Assembly (NCBI GenBank): GCA_036386455.1
Contig: DASVVS010000036.1
Coordinates: 23,779 to 87,778 of the forward strand
Reading direction: 5' to 3'
DNA from: AC-37 sp036386455
Lineage (GTDB): Bacteria; Actinomycetota; Thermoleophilia; Solirubrobacterales; Thermoleophilaceae
Length of the DNA: 64,000 nt
Program-made: the position numbers and the translations under genes
Notes under the pieces: model-generated
Databases searched by the model: none
What the model was told of the DNA's origin: nothing
Seen by the model: the letters and a program-made list of their open reading frames with translations, nothing else
In this document: piece after piece, positions 7,977 to 14,935 of the stretch
Layout of the letters: the number at the start of each line of letters is the position of its first letter
Numbering within the stretch: the stretch's first letter is position 1

Positions 7977-8918
7977 GTGGATGCAGGGCTGATCGTCCTC
8001 CTCGTGATCGCGGCCGTCGTGCTGTACACGCTGGCGCGCTCGATTCGCATCGTGCCGCAGGCGCGAGCCGGCATCGTGGAGCGGCTCGGCCGCTACTACC
8101 GGACGCTCGACGCGGGGCTCGCGCTGGTCGTGCCGTTCATCGATCGCGTCCGGCCGCTGATCGACCTGCGCGAGCAGGTCGTCTCGTTCCCCCCGCAGCC
8201 CGTGATCACCGAGGACAACCTCGTCGTCTCGATCGACACGGTCATCTACTACCAGGTGACCGACCCGAAGTCCGCGACCTACGAGATCGCCGACTACATC
8301 TCGGGCATCGAGCAGCTCACGGTCACCACGCTGCGCAACGTGATCGGCTCGATGACGCTCGAGGAGACGCTCACCTCGCGTGACGAGATCAACGCCCAGC
8401 TGCGCGCCGTGCTCGACGAGGCGACGGGCAAGTGGGGCATCCGCGTGAACCGCGTCGAGATCAAGGCGATCGACCCGCCGGCCTCGATCCAGGACGCGAT
8501 GGAGAAGCAGATGCGCGCCGAGCGCGACCGCCGCGCGGCGATCCTGCAGGCGGAGGGCTACAAGCAGTCGCAGATCCTCACCGCCGAGGGCGAGAAGCAG
8601 AGCGCGATCCTGCGCGCCGAGGGCCAGCGCGAGTCGCAGGTGCTCTACGCCGAGGGTCAGTCGAAGGCGATCGAGACGGTCTTCGACGCGATCCACCGCG
8701 GCGACGCCGACCCCAAGCTGCTCGCCTACCAGTACCTGCAGATGCTGCCCCAGATCGCGCAGGGCGAGTCGAACAAGGTCTGGATCATCCCGAGCGAGTT
8801 CACCTCGGCGCTCGGCCAGCTCAGCTCCGCGATCGGCGGCGTGGCGGGCGGCGACGGCGGCGACGGCCCGTCGGAGGCGCCGCGCCAGGTGCAGCCGCCG
8901 CCTCCGACGGCGCCCTGA
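7977..8918 (+). CDS. SPFH/stomatin-family membrane protein
   Basis: A 313-residue stomatin/prohibitin-domain protein. One N-terminal membrane helix (DAGLIVLLVIAAVVLYTLA) is followed by RIVPQARAGIVERLGRYYR and the SPFH core (LREQVVSFPPQPVITEDN, then TVTTLRNVIGSMTLEETL). A long Ala/Glu/Gln/Arg-rich coiled coil follows with repeats of the type ILxAEGxxQ. The tail is Gly/Pro-rich. These proteins oligomerise on the inner membrane surface and often pair with NfeD. The start is chosen as the GTG at 7977; the ATG at 7965 would add four residues. GGAGG at 7959-7963 is too close to 7965 and rather far from 7977. Confidence 0.9.
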   Translation: MDAGLIVLLVIAAVVLYTLARSIRIVPQARAGIVERLGRYYRTLDAGLALVVPFIDRVRPLIDLREQVVSFPPQPVITEDNLVVSIDTVIYYQVTDPKSATYEIADYISGIEQLTVTTLRNVIGSMTLEETLTSRDEINAQLRAVLDEATGKWGIRVNRVEIKAIDPPASIQDAMEKQMRAERDRRAAILQAEGYKQSQILTAEGEKQSAILRAEGQRESQVLYAEGQSKAIETVFDAIHRGDADPKLLAYQYLQMLPQIAQGESNKVWIIPSEFTSALGQLSSAIGGVAGGDGGDGPSEAPRQVQPPPPTAP

Positions 8919-9397
8919 GGGCGTCACTGACCGACCCGCCCTAGCGGCGCAGGGAGCGGTTTGTTCTGTCCCGGTGGGCTGACACCATCTGAGGGAGATG
9001 GGTTCTCTGCCCCTCAAGCGCTGGCTCCGGGCTCGGAATGCGGTGTACCACCGCGTGTCCCACTCCCCACCGTTGTGGATCCTGGATGCATTCGCGGGGG
9101 CCGGGCGCGGTCGACCGGACAGTTGAGCGCGAGGCGCGCTGGCGGACGCTCTTTCTACCGGGCCGCTTCGAGGGCGGTGCGCAGCCGCGAGTGGTCATCG
9201 GTGACGGGGGCCTGGGGCTCAGCCCCGCAGCGGGGGCGGGGCTCGGCCCCTCCGCGGGGCGCGCCAGAAGGCTGAGCGCGCCGTGTCTCGTCTTCCATCC
9301 CGATCGCATATCGCCGGTCGACCGAGCTGTGCGGCTCGCGCGCCTTTCCTCTGGCCCCCTCTGGGAGCCCGCGACGAGGACCTGGAGGCGCGATCGC
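8919..9397. other. 479-bp stretch without a convincing gene
   Basis: No frame on either strand looks like a protein. The stretch holds a small perfect inverted repeat CCATCT-gaggg-AGATGG at 8985-9001. Between 9214 and about 9255 there are G/C-rich inverted segments such as GGGGCTCAGCCCC. It separates the SPFH gene from the hypothetical cassette at 9398-10550 and could be a decayed gene or the boundary of an inserted segment. Confidence 0.5.
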
Positions 9398-10057
9398 GTG
9401 CCTGATCTGGGACTCGATCGCCGCCCGACACTCATCGGTCCCGATCTCCACGACGATTGCGACCTCGCGCGCGACTTCCGCACCGACTGGGACCCCCTGA
9501 TCGGGCTCGGTGCGTACGCGGCCGCATCGCGCGAGCTCGCCGAGGGGTTCGACGCGCTGGGCAACGAGTATGCCGCCCGCGACAGTCGCCGGCTCGGAGC
9601 CGAGTTCGACTCCCTCCTCGCCTCGCTCAACGAGCGCGCAGTGGACGTGCGCGCTTACATCGCGCCGGAAGACTGGACTCCGGTCATGCACGCCGAGCGG
9701 AAGTACCGCCACCTGGCGGCGCTCTACGACATCCTGCACCGGCAGGCTCATCGCAACCGGTCGGTCGCCGCGGCCGTGGCGGCAATCCTCCGCCGGATGT
9801 TCGCCTGCAGCACCGATGACCTGCTGCCACGAGGATCCCCGCTCACCGTCGCGCCTGCGGGAGCCAGAGAGCTGTCGCCGCAGGCCTGCGACCCGCTCGT
9901 CATGCCGCGCGAGACGCGCGCTGGGCCGCGGTCGGAAGAGGACGAAGACGACCCTGCTGGATCGCGCATCCTGGCGCGCCTCGAAGTGGCTGTCGCATCG
10001 CGCCCCAGACGGTCGCGCGCAGGGTCCTGGAGAACCGAGCCGGTGCCCGAGGCATGA
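9398..10057 (+). CDS. Hypothetical protein, first gene of a three-gene cassette
   Basis: A 219-residue protein I do not recognise. The GTG at 9398 is chosen because GGAGG at 9384-9388 lies 9 nt upstream; the frame is open further upstream but without protein-like composition. The first 130 residues are rich in Ala, Arg and Asp and likely helical (for example AAASRELAEGFDALGNEY and HAERKYRHLAALYDILHRQ). The rest is low-complexity, with an acidic patch (SEEDEDD) and a basic tail. It overlaps the next gene by four bases (ATGA), indicating translational coupling. No signal peptide or membrane helix. Confidence 0.55.
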   Translation: MPDLGLDRRPTLIGPDLHDDCDLARDFRTDWDPLIGLGAYAAASRELAEGFDALGNEYAARDSRRLGAEFDSLLASLNERAVDVRAYIAPEDWTPVMHAERKYRHLAALYDILHRQAHRNRSVAAAVAAILRRMFACSTDDLLPRGSPLTVAPAGARELSPQACDPLVMPRETRAGPRSEEDEDDPAGSRILARLEVAVASRPRRSRAGSWRTEPVPEA

Positions 10058-10308
10058 GCCTGCTCGACTTCACCAACGCCACGGCGGCGGACGGCCCCGC
10101 GTTCGTGCGCTGGCTCGAGGAGTGCGAGGACGGCCTCAGCTTTCTCAGCGACACGTCGCGGAAGCGCGTGCAGCGCTGGCGTGCGGGGATGCAGGCCTCG
10201 TACTGGGCCATCGACCAGATCCTCGTCGAGCGGGGCCGTCACCCCTCCGAGGTGCCGGACGAGATCTGGATCCCATACCGAAACGGCCGCCGAACGGAGG
10301 CAGCTTGA
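10054..10308 (+). CDS. Hypothetical small protein, second cassette gene
   Basis: An 84-residue protein that starts in the ATGA overlap with the upstream gene and ends in a TTGA overlap with the next. It contains an acidic, aromatic N-terminal half (FVRWLEECEDGLSFL) and a C-terminal half with WAIDQILVERGRHPSEVPD and IWIPYRNGRR. No family recognised; the basic ends would suit nucleic acid or protein contact. The strict overlaps on both sides are the main evidence that it is translated. Confidence 0.6.
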   Translation: MSLLDFTNATAADGPAFVRWLEECEDGLSFLSDTSRKRVQRWRAGMQASYWAIDQILVERGRHPSEVPDEIWIPYRNGRRTEAA

Positions 10309-10550
10309 TCGTCGAGCTGCTATTCGCAGGAGCCGCCGTTGGTGCCCTGATCCGCGCCCTGATCAAGGACCTCACCTACGGCAACGCCGCGGAGGCCGAG
10401 CAGAAGCGGCTCGACGTGGTGGAGCGAACCTTCGAGATCGCCCGGAGACACGGTCTCGACGACGCAGAGGTCCGGAGCGCGTTTCGCGAGGAGCTCCTGA
10501 GACGCAGACCCGCGCCTGACCCGAAGCGTCTGCCGCGCGGGTCCGACTAA
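10305..10550 (+). CDS. Hypothetical small protein with N-terminal hydrophobic helix, third cassette gene
   Basis: An 81-residue protein starting at TTG 10305, inside the stop of the previous gene. CGGAGG at 10295-10300 is 4 nt upstream. It has a hydrophobic N-terminus (LLFAGAAVGALIRALI), so it may be membrane-anchored. A charged helical region follows (AEAEQKRLDVVERTFEIARRHGL is its core, given here in outline) and a basic C-terminus. No family recognised. The -10 candidate of ffh overlaps its stop codon. Confidence 0.55.
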   Translation: MIVELLFAGAAVGALIRALIKDLTYGNAAEAEQKRLDVVERTFEIARRHGLDDAEVRSAFREELLRRRPAPDPKRLPRGSD

Positions 10551-10553
10551 TCT
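10548..10553 (+). promoter_or_regulatory. -10 candidate for ffh
   Basis: TAATCT ends 9 nt before the ffh ATG at 10563 and overlaps the stop codon of the preceding small gene. No convincing Shine-Dalgarno sequence lies between. Confidence 0.45.
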
Positions 10554-10562
10554 CCGCTGTCC

Positions 10563-11891
10563 ATGTTCGAGACCCTCTCCGACCGCCTCCAGGCGGCCCT
10601 CTCCGACGTGAAGGGCCGCGGCCAGCTCACCGAGCAGGACGTCTCGAAGGCGATGCGCCAGGTGCGCCTGGCGCTGCTCGAGGCCGACGTCAACTTCCAG
10701 GTGGTCAAGCAGTTCACCGCGCAGGTGAAGGAGCGGGCGCAGGGCGCGGAGGTGCTCGAGGCGCTCAACCCGGGCCAGCAGGTGGTCAAGCTGGTCGACG
10801 AGGAGCTGACCGCGCTGATGGGCGGCGCCGGGCGCGACCTCGTCTTCTCGTCGAAGCCGCCGACCGTGATCCTGATGGCCGGGCTGCAGGGCTCCGGCAA
10901 GACGACCGCCTGCGGCAAGCTCGCGCGCCAGCTGCGCGAGGAGCGCGGGCTCGACGTGGCGCTGGCGGCCTGCGACGTCTACCGCCCGGCCGCGGTCGAC
11001 CAGCTCGTGAAGGTGGGCGCGCGCGCGGGCGCGACCGTCTACGAGCAGGGGACCGAGCGCGACCCGGTCGACATCGCCGAGTGGGCGCTCAACCAGGCCC
11101 GCACGGAGGGCCGCGACGTGCTGATCGTGGACACCGCCGGCCGCCTCCACATCGACGAGGACCTGATGGACGAGCTGAAGCGGGTGCGCAAGGCGGTAAA
11201 GCCGCACGACGTCCTGCTCGTGGTCGACGCCATGACCGGACAGGACGCCGTGAACGTGGCGGCGCGCTTCGCCGAGGACGTGAACTTCGACGGCGTGATC
11301 CTGTCCAAGCTCGACGGCGACGCGCGCGGCGGCGCGGCGCTGTCCGTGAAGGCGGTCACCGGCAAGCCGATCCTGTACGCGTCGACCGGCGAGAAGCTCG
11401 ACGCGTTCGAGCGCTTCCACCCCGATCGCATGGCCCAGCGGATCCTCGGCATGGGCGACGTGCTCACGCTGATCGAGAAGGCCGAGCAGCAGTTCGACGA
11501 GGAGGAGGCCGCCGAGCTCGAGCGCAAGATCCGCAAGGAGCAGTTCACGCTCGACGACTTCCTCAAGCAGCTCCACCAGATCCGCAAGATGGGCCCGCTC
11601 ACGAACCTGCTGAAGATGATGCCGGGCGCGGGAGCGATGATGGGCGACATCAAGGTCGACGAGCGGGACCTCGACCGGATCCAGGCGATCATCACGTCGA
11701 TGACGCCCGAGGAGCGGGCGAACCCGCAGATCATCAAGGGCTCGCGCCGGCGGCGGATCGCGCAGGGCTCGGGCACCACGGTCCAGGCCGTGAACCAGCT
11801 CCTCAAGCAGTTCTCGCAGATGAAGAAGATGATGCGCCAGCTCCAGTCGGGCCGGATGCCGAACCTGCAGCAGCTGGCGGGCGGGCGCTGA
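10563..11891 (+). CDS. ffh: Signal recognition particle protein Ffh (SRP54)
   Basis: A 442-residue SRP GTPase, the usual length. N domain (MFETLSDRLQAALSDVKGRG), then G domain with GLQGSGKTT (P-loop), CDVYRPAAVDQL, VDTAGR, SKLDGDARGGAAL and TGEKLDAFERF. The C-terminal M domain is methionine-rich (KMGPLTNLLKMMPGAGAMMG; MKKMMRQLQSGRMP) and binds 4.5S RNA and signal peptides. It delivers nascent membrane and secreted proteins to the translocon with FtsY. It heads a ribosome/tRNA-maturation block as in other actinobacteria. Confidence 0.98.
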   Translation: MFETLSDRLQAALSDVKGRGQLTEQDVSKAMRQVRLALLEADVNFQVVKQFTAQVKERAQGAEVLEALNPGQQVVKLVDEELTALMGGAGRDLVFSSKPPTVILMAGLQGSGKTTACGKLARQLREERGLDVALAACDVYRPAAVDQLVKVGARAGATVYEQGTERDPVDIAEWALNQARTEGRDVLIVDTAGRLHIDEDLMDELKRVRKAVKPHDVLLVVDAMTGQDAVNVAARFAEDVNFDGVILSKLDGDARGGAALSVKAVTGKPILYASTGEKLDAFERFHPDRMAQRILGMGDVLTLIEKAEQQFDEEEAAELERKIRKEQFTLDDFLKQLHQIRKMGPLTNLLKMMPGAGAMMGDIKVDERDLDRIQAIITSMTPEERANPQIIKGSRRRRIAQGSGTTVQAVNQLLKQFSQMKKMMRQLQSGRMPNLQQLAGGR

Positions 11892-11926
11892 GCCGCGCGG
11901 GCTCCCAACGGCAGCACATAGGGGAG

Positions 11927-11996
11927 GGGCTCGAACGCGATTGGAACATTTGGTCCCCTATGAGGGCCAAAACGTTCCAATCGTCTCCACGAGCCC
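11927..11996. terminator. Large nested inverted repeat between ffh and rpsP
   Basis: Three nested arms surround a centre near 11961. GGGCTCG at 11927-11933 pairs with CGAGCCC at 11990-11996. GATTGGAAC at 11939-11947 pairs with GTTCCAATC at 11974-11982. TTTGGTCCC pairs with GGGCCAAA (one bulged T) around the loop ctatga. The result is a long hairpin on either strand. There is no U-run after it, so it could end ffh transcription, attenuate the rpsP operon, or be a small dispersed repeat. Confidence 0.6.
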
Positions 11997-12031
11997 GGCG
12001 CGCGAACACGGCCCCGCCACACGGCGCCCGC

Positions 12032-12037
12032 TAACCT
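12032..12037 (+). promoter_or_regulatory. -10 candidate for the rpsP operon
   Basis: TAACCT lies 11 nt before the rpsP ATG at 12049 and downstream of the large hairpin, so rpsP-khpA-rimM-trmD probably has its own promoter. Confidence 0.45.
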
Positions 12038-12048
12038 CCCTCGCCGCA

Positions 12049-12315
12049 ATGTCCGTCCGAGTCCGTCTAACCCGCGTGGGGAGCAAGAAGAACCCCGTCT
12101 GGCGCGTCGTCGTCGCCGATCAGCGCTCGCCGCGCGACGGCCGCGTGATCGAGCAGGTCGGGCGCTACAACCCTCAGACGGATCCGTCGGAGATCGTGCT
12201 CAACGAGGAGCGGATCCACCACTGGATCGCGCGCGGCGCGCAGCCGTCCGACACGGTCAAGCGGCTGATGAAGATCCACGCCGCGTCCGGCTCCGGCCAG
12301 ACCGCCGAGGACTAG
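12049..12315 (+). CDS. rpsP: 30S ribosomal protein S16
   Basis: An 88-residue S16: VRVRLTRVGSKKNPVWRVVVAD at the start (quoted in outline), then RDGRVIEQVGRYNP, the classic S16 signature, and a short C-terminal tail. It binds 16S rRNA early in 30S assembly. The ATG at 12049 gives the usual N-terminus; the frame is open upstream only through the intergenic hairpin. It is 7 bp upstream of khpA and starts the S16-KH-RimM-TrmD operon. Confidence 0.98.
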   Translation: MSVRVRLTRVGSKKNPVWRVVVADQRSPRDGRVIEQVGRYNPQTDPSEIVLNEERIHHWIARGAQPSDTVKRLMKIHAASGSGQTAED

Positions 12316-12322
12316 CCCGCCG

Positions 12323-12556
12323 GTGAAGGACCTCGTCGAGTACCTCGCCAAGGCGCTCGTCGACCGTCCGGGCGAGGTGCGGGTGGACGAGTTCGAGGAG
12401 GACGACGGCACGATCGTCTTCGAGGTCGAGGTGGCCGAGGACGAGGTCGGCAAGCTGATCGGGCGCAACGGGCGCACCATCAACGCGCTGCGCACGGTGA
12501 TCCGGGCGGCCGCGGTGCGCCACAACCGCCGCGTGCTCGTCGACGTCGTCGATTGA
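12323..12556 (+). CDS. khpA: KH-domain RNA-binding protein KhpA
   Basis: A 77-residue protein made of one KH domain. The GxxG loop reads LIGRNGRTINALR at about residues 45-57, with VLVDVVD as the last strand. KhpA binds RNA, in some Gram-positives together with KhpB/Jag, and its gene sits between rpsP and rimM in many bacteria. The start is GTG at 12323; the gene ends by overlapping the TTG start of rimM (TTGA). Confidence 0.93.
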   Translation: MKDLVEYLAKALVDRPGEVRVDEFEEDDGTIVFEVEVAEDEVGKLIGRNGRTINALRTVIRAAAVRHNRRVLVDVVD

Positions 12557-12975
12557 GACCCGCCGGCCGGGTGGGCCGCCCCCACGGGCTGGACGGGAGC
12601 TTCTACGTCAACGCAGCGGACTCGGGCTTCCCGGTCGGGGCCGGGGTCAGGGTCGGGGACGTCGAGACAGTCGTGGAGCGCCGGGCCGGGACTGACGCGA
12701 GGCCGATCGTCCGCCTCGCGGGCATCGACCCGCGCGAGCACGCGGGGGCGAAGCTGCTGGTGGACGAGCCGCTCGCCGAGGGCGAGTACCTCGCCGGCGA
12801 CCTCGTCGGCTGCGATGTCGTGGGGATCGGCCGGGTCGAGCGGATCGTCAACGGCCCGTCCTGCGACGTGCTCGAGGCCGGCGGCGTGCTGATCCCGTTC
12901 GTCTCGGACGCGATCGTCTCGGTGGATCCCGAGCGCCGCTTGATCGAGGTCGACCGCGAGTTCCTGGGCCTGTGA
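12553..12975 (+). CDS. rimM: Ribosome maturation factor RimM
   Basis: A 140-residue RimM, somewhat shorter than the usual 165-180. The N-terminal GRVGRPHGLDGSFYV motif and the C-terminal PRC-barrel (LVGCDVVGIGRVERIVNG, VLIPFVSDAIVSVDPERR) are clear; the linker between the domains is short. It binds S19 and helps mature the 30S head. The TTG start at 12553 lies inside the khpA stop, and its own stop overlaps the GTG of trmD, so translation is coupled on both sides. Confidence 0.93.
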   Translation: MRPAGRVGRPHGLDGSFYVNAADSGFPVGAGVRVGDVETVVERRAGTDARPIVRLAGIDPREHAGAKLLVDEPLAEGEYLAGDLVGCDVVGIGRVERIVNGPSCDVLEAGGVLIPFVSDAIVSVDPERRLIEVDREFLGL

Positions 12976-13637
12976 GGAGCGTCGACGTCTTCACGCTCTT
13001 CCCGTCGTGGTTCGACTGGTTCCGCGAGCAGCGCCACGTGCGGAACTCCGGTGTGGCGTTCGAGGCGATCGACCTGCGTGCGTCCACCCCGCTGAAGGCC
13101 GGCCAGGTGGACGACACCCCCTACGGGGGCGGGGCCGGCATGGTGATCCGCGTGGACGTGGTGGAGGCCGCGCTGCACGCCCGCTACGGCGGCGACCCCG
13201 GCGGGCGGCGGGTGATCGCCCTGTCGGCGGGGGGCCGGCAGCTCGACGACGCGCTCGCCACCGAGCTGGCCGCCGCCGACTCGCTCACGCTGCTCTGCGG
13301 CCGCTACGAGGGCTTCGACGAGCGCGTGCACACCGGCCTGGCCACCGACGTCGTCTCGATCGGCCCCTACGTGCTCGCCGGCGGCGAGCTGGCGGCGATG
13401 GTCCTCTGCGACGCCGTGATCCGCAAGCTGCCCGGCGCGCTCGGCGACGAGCACAGCGCGGTCGAGGAGTCGTTCAGCGAGGCGCTCGAGGGGGCGCCCG
13501 AGTACCCGCACTACACGCGCCCGCTCGAGTGGCGCGGCGAGCGCGTGCCGGACGTGCTCCTCTCCGGCAACCACGCCCGGATCGCGGCCTGGCGGCGCGA
13601 GCAGAGCCGCGCGCGCGGCGATGCCAGGGGCGACTAG
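12972..13637 (+). CDS. trmD: tRNA (guanine-37-N1)-methyltransferase TrmD
   Basis: A 221-residue SPOUT methyltransferase that makes m1G37 in tRNAs reading CNN codons and prevents frameshifting. Motifs: DVFTLFPSWFDWF, RASTPLKAGQVDDTPYGGGAGMV (in outline), LCGRYEGFDERV in the trefoil-knot SAM site, SIGPYVLAGGELAAM, and YPHYTRPLEWRGERVPDVLLSG. Start GTG at 12972 overlaps the rimM stop. The C-terminus is shorter than in E. coli (255 aa), but core residues are present. Confidence 0.97.
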   Translation: MRSVDVFTLFPSWFDWFREQRHVRNSGVAFEAIDLRASTPLKAGQVDDTPYGGGAGMVIRVDVVEAALHARYGGDPGGRRVIALSAGGRQLDDALATELAAADSLTLLCGRYEGFDERVHTGLATDVVSIGPYVLAGGELAAMVLCDAVIRKLPGALGDEHSAVEESFSEALEGAPEYPHYTRPLEWRGERVPDVLLSGNHARIAAWRREQSRARGDARGD

Positions 13638-13646
13638 GGGCCTCGC

Positions 13647-13652
13647 TACCAT
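13647..13652 (+). promoter_or_regulatory. -10 candidate upstream of rplS
   Basis: TACCAT just after the trmD stop would give rplS-lepB a separate promoter with a leader of about 45 nt before the ATG at 13704. Confidence 0.3.
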
Positions 13653-13703
13653 TGCGCCCCGGCGTGCGACACCTATATGGGTGGCGGCGCCCTCTTCCTT
13701 GCC

Positions 13704-14312
13704 ATGAGCGGAGTCATCGAAAGCATCGAGCGCGCCCAGCTGCGCAAGGTCCCCTCCTTCCAGGCGGGCGACCGGCTGAAGGTCCACTTCCAGGTGGTGG
13801 AGGGCAGCCGGCGCCGAACCCAGGTCTTCGAGGGTGTCGTCCTCAAGCGCCAGGGCAGCGGTGCGCGCGAGACCTTCACCGTGCGCAAGCAGTCGTTCGG
13901 GGTGGGGGTGGAGCGCACGTTCCCCCTGCATTCGCCGAAGATCGAGCAGATCGAGGTGGCCAGCCGCGGCGACGTGCGCCGGGCCAAGCTCTACTACCTG
14001 CGCGGACGCGTGGGCAAGCGCGCGCGTGTGCGCGAGCGGCAGTACACGGGGCCGGAGGCCGCCGCCGACGCCGCGGCGCTCGAGGCCGCGACCGCGTTCG
14101 ACGACCAGGGGGCGCAGGAGGACGCGCCCATCGAGGTGAATCCGGAGGCCGAGGCGCCGCCGGAGGAGCCTTCCGACGCCGAGGCCAAGGAGCCGCGCGA
14201 GGAGCCGGCCGCCGAGGGCGATGCCGCCGACGAGGCGCTCGCCGAGCACCCCTCCTCGGGTGACGACACCCCCGCCGCGGAGGATCCGGCCGGCGAGTCC
14301 ACCGAGGGATGA
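13704..14312 (+). CDS. rplS: 50S ribosomal protein L19 with long acidic C-terminal extension
   Basis: Residues 1 to about 115 are ordinary L19 (VIESIERAQLRKVPSFQAGD, RRRTQVFEGVVLKRQGSG, RETFTVRKQSFGVGVERTFP, YYLRGRVGKRARVRERQYT). L19 lies at the 30S-50S interface. A tail of about 85 residues follows, made almost only of Ala, Glu, Asp, Pro and Gly, so total length is 202 against the usual 110-120. The ATG at 13704 is preferred over an in-frame GTG/ATG 27 bp upstream because L19 proteins start close to this motif. The stop overlaps the lepB start (ATGA). Confidence 0.95.
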   Translation: MSGVIESIERAQLRKVPSFQAGDRLKVHFQVVEGSRRRTQVFEGVVLKRQGSGARETFTVRKQSFGVGVERTFPLHSPKIEQIEVASRGDVRRAKLYYLRGRVGKRARVRERQYTGPEAAADAAALEAATAFDDQGAQEDAPIEVNPEAEAPPEEPSDAEAKEPREEPAAEGDAADEALAEHPSSGDDTPAAEDPAGESTEG

Positions 14313-14935
14313 CCGCGGGAGAGAAGCGGTCCCCGGGCGGGTCGCTGCTCGAGTTCTTCCTGATCGTCGCGGTCGCGCTGGGTCTGGCACTCGGGATCCA
14401 GGCGTTCCTGGTCAAGCCCTTCCGCATCCCGAGCGGCTCGATGGAGCCGACGCTAGACATCGGCCAGCGCGTGCTCGTCTCGCGGGTCAACTACCACGTG
14501 TCGGATCCCGACCGCGGCGACGTCGTGGTCTTCAAGCCCCCCGCGGGCGCCGACGACAACCGCAACGAGTGCGGCGTCCAGGGCTTCGAGCCGCCCTCGC
14601 GCGGGCAGGCCTGCCCGCGTCCCACTCCCGACCGGTCCGATCAGAACTTCATCAAGCGGATCGTCGCCGTGGGGGGCGACCGCATCAGGATCGAGCGCGG
14701 ACGGGTCATCCTCAACGGCAAGGCGACGGAAGAGCCGTTCATCGAGCCCGACGACGCATGCGATATCTGCAATTTGCCGAAAGAGATCACGATTCCGCCG
14801 GATCACTTTTTTATGATGGGCGACAACCGTGGGGCCAGCGCAGATAGCCGCTTCTGGGGTCCCGTCCCCAAGGATCAGCTCATCGGGCAGGCCTTCTTCA
14901 CCTACTGGCCTCCCAAGCGGATCGGGACCCTCTGA
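14309..14935 (+). CDS. lepB: Type I signal peptidase
   Basis: A 208-residue membrane-anchored peptidase that removes signal peptides of Sec and Tat substrates. It has one N-terminal helix (LLEFFLIVAVALGLALGIQAF in outline), the catalytic serine S44 in IPSGSMEPTL, the general-base lysine K116 in NFIKRIVAVGGD and box E GDNRGASADSRFWGPV. The segment between the boxes has a short insertion with two Cys (ECGVQGFEPPSRGQAC) not found in minimal enzymes, and another CDIC pair before box E. It starts inside the rplS stop codon, so the two are translationally coupled. Confidence 0.96.
   Translation: MTAGEKRSPGGSLLEFFLIVAVALGLALGIQAFLVKPFRIPSGSMEPTLDIGQRVLVSRVNYHVSDPDRGDVVVFKPPAGADDNRNECGVQGFEPPSRGQACPRPTPDRSDQNFIKRIVAVGGDRIRIERGRVILNGKATEEPFIEPDDACDICNLPKEITIPPDHFFMMGDNRGASADSRFWGPVPKDQLIGQAFFTYWPPKRIGTL

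Noticed and set aside
4269..8918. A plus-strand open frame of about 1,500 codons, most of it antisense to the epimerase and the GAF/PP2C regulator.
   Set aside because: Only its last 313 codons (SPFH protein) look like a protein. The rest is Arg/His/Ala/Val-rich text typical of the antisense frame of GC-rich genes, opposite clear domains on the minus strand.
8981..9001. An insertion-sequence end.
   Set aside because: A short inverted repeat exists, but no transposase, second end or target duplication is visible.
9155..9751. A minus-strand frame of 198 codons across the gene-free stretch.
   Set aside because: It runs opposite the better supported gene at 9398-10057 and has no Shine-Dalgarno, promoter box or motif.
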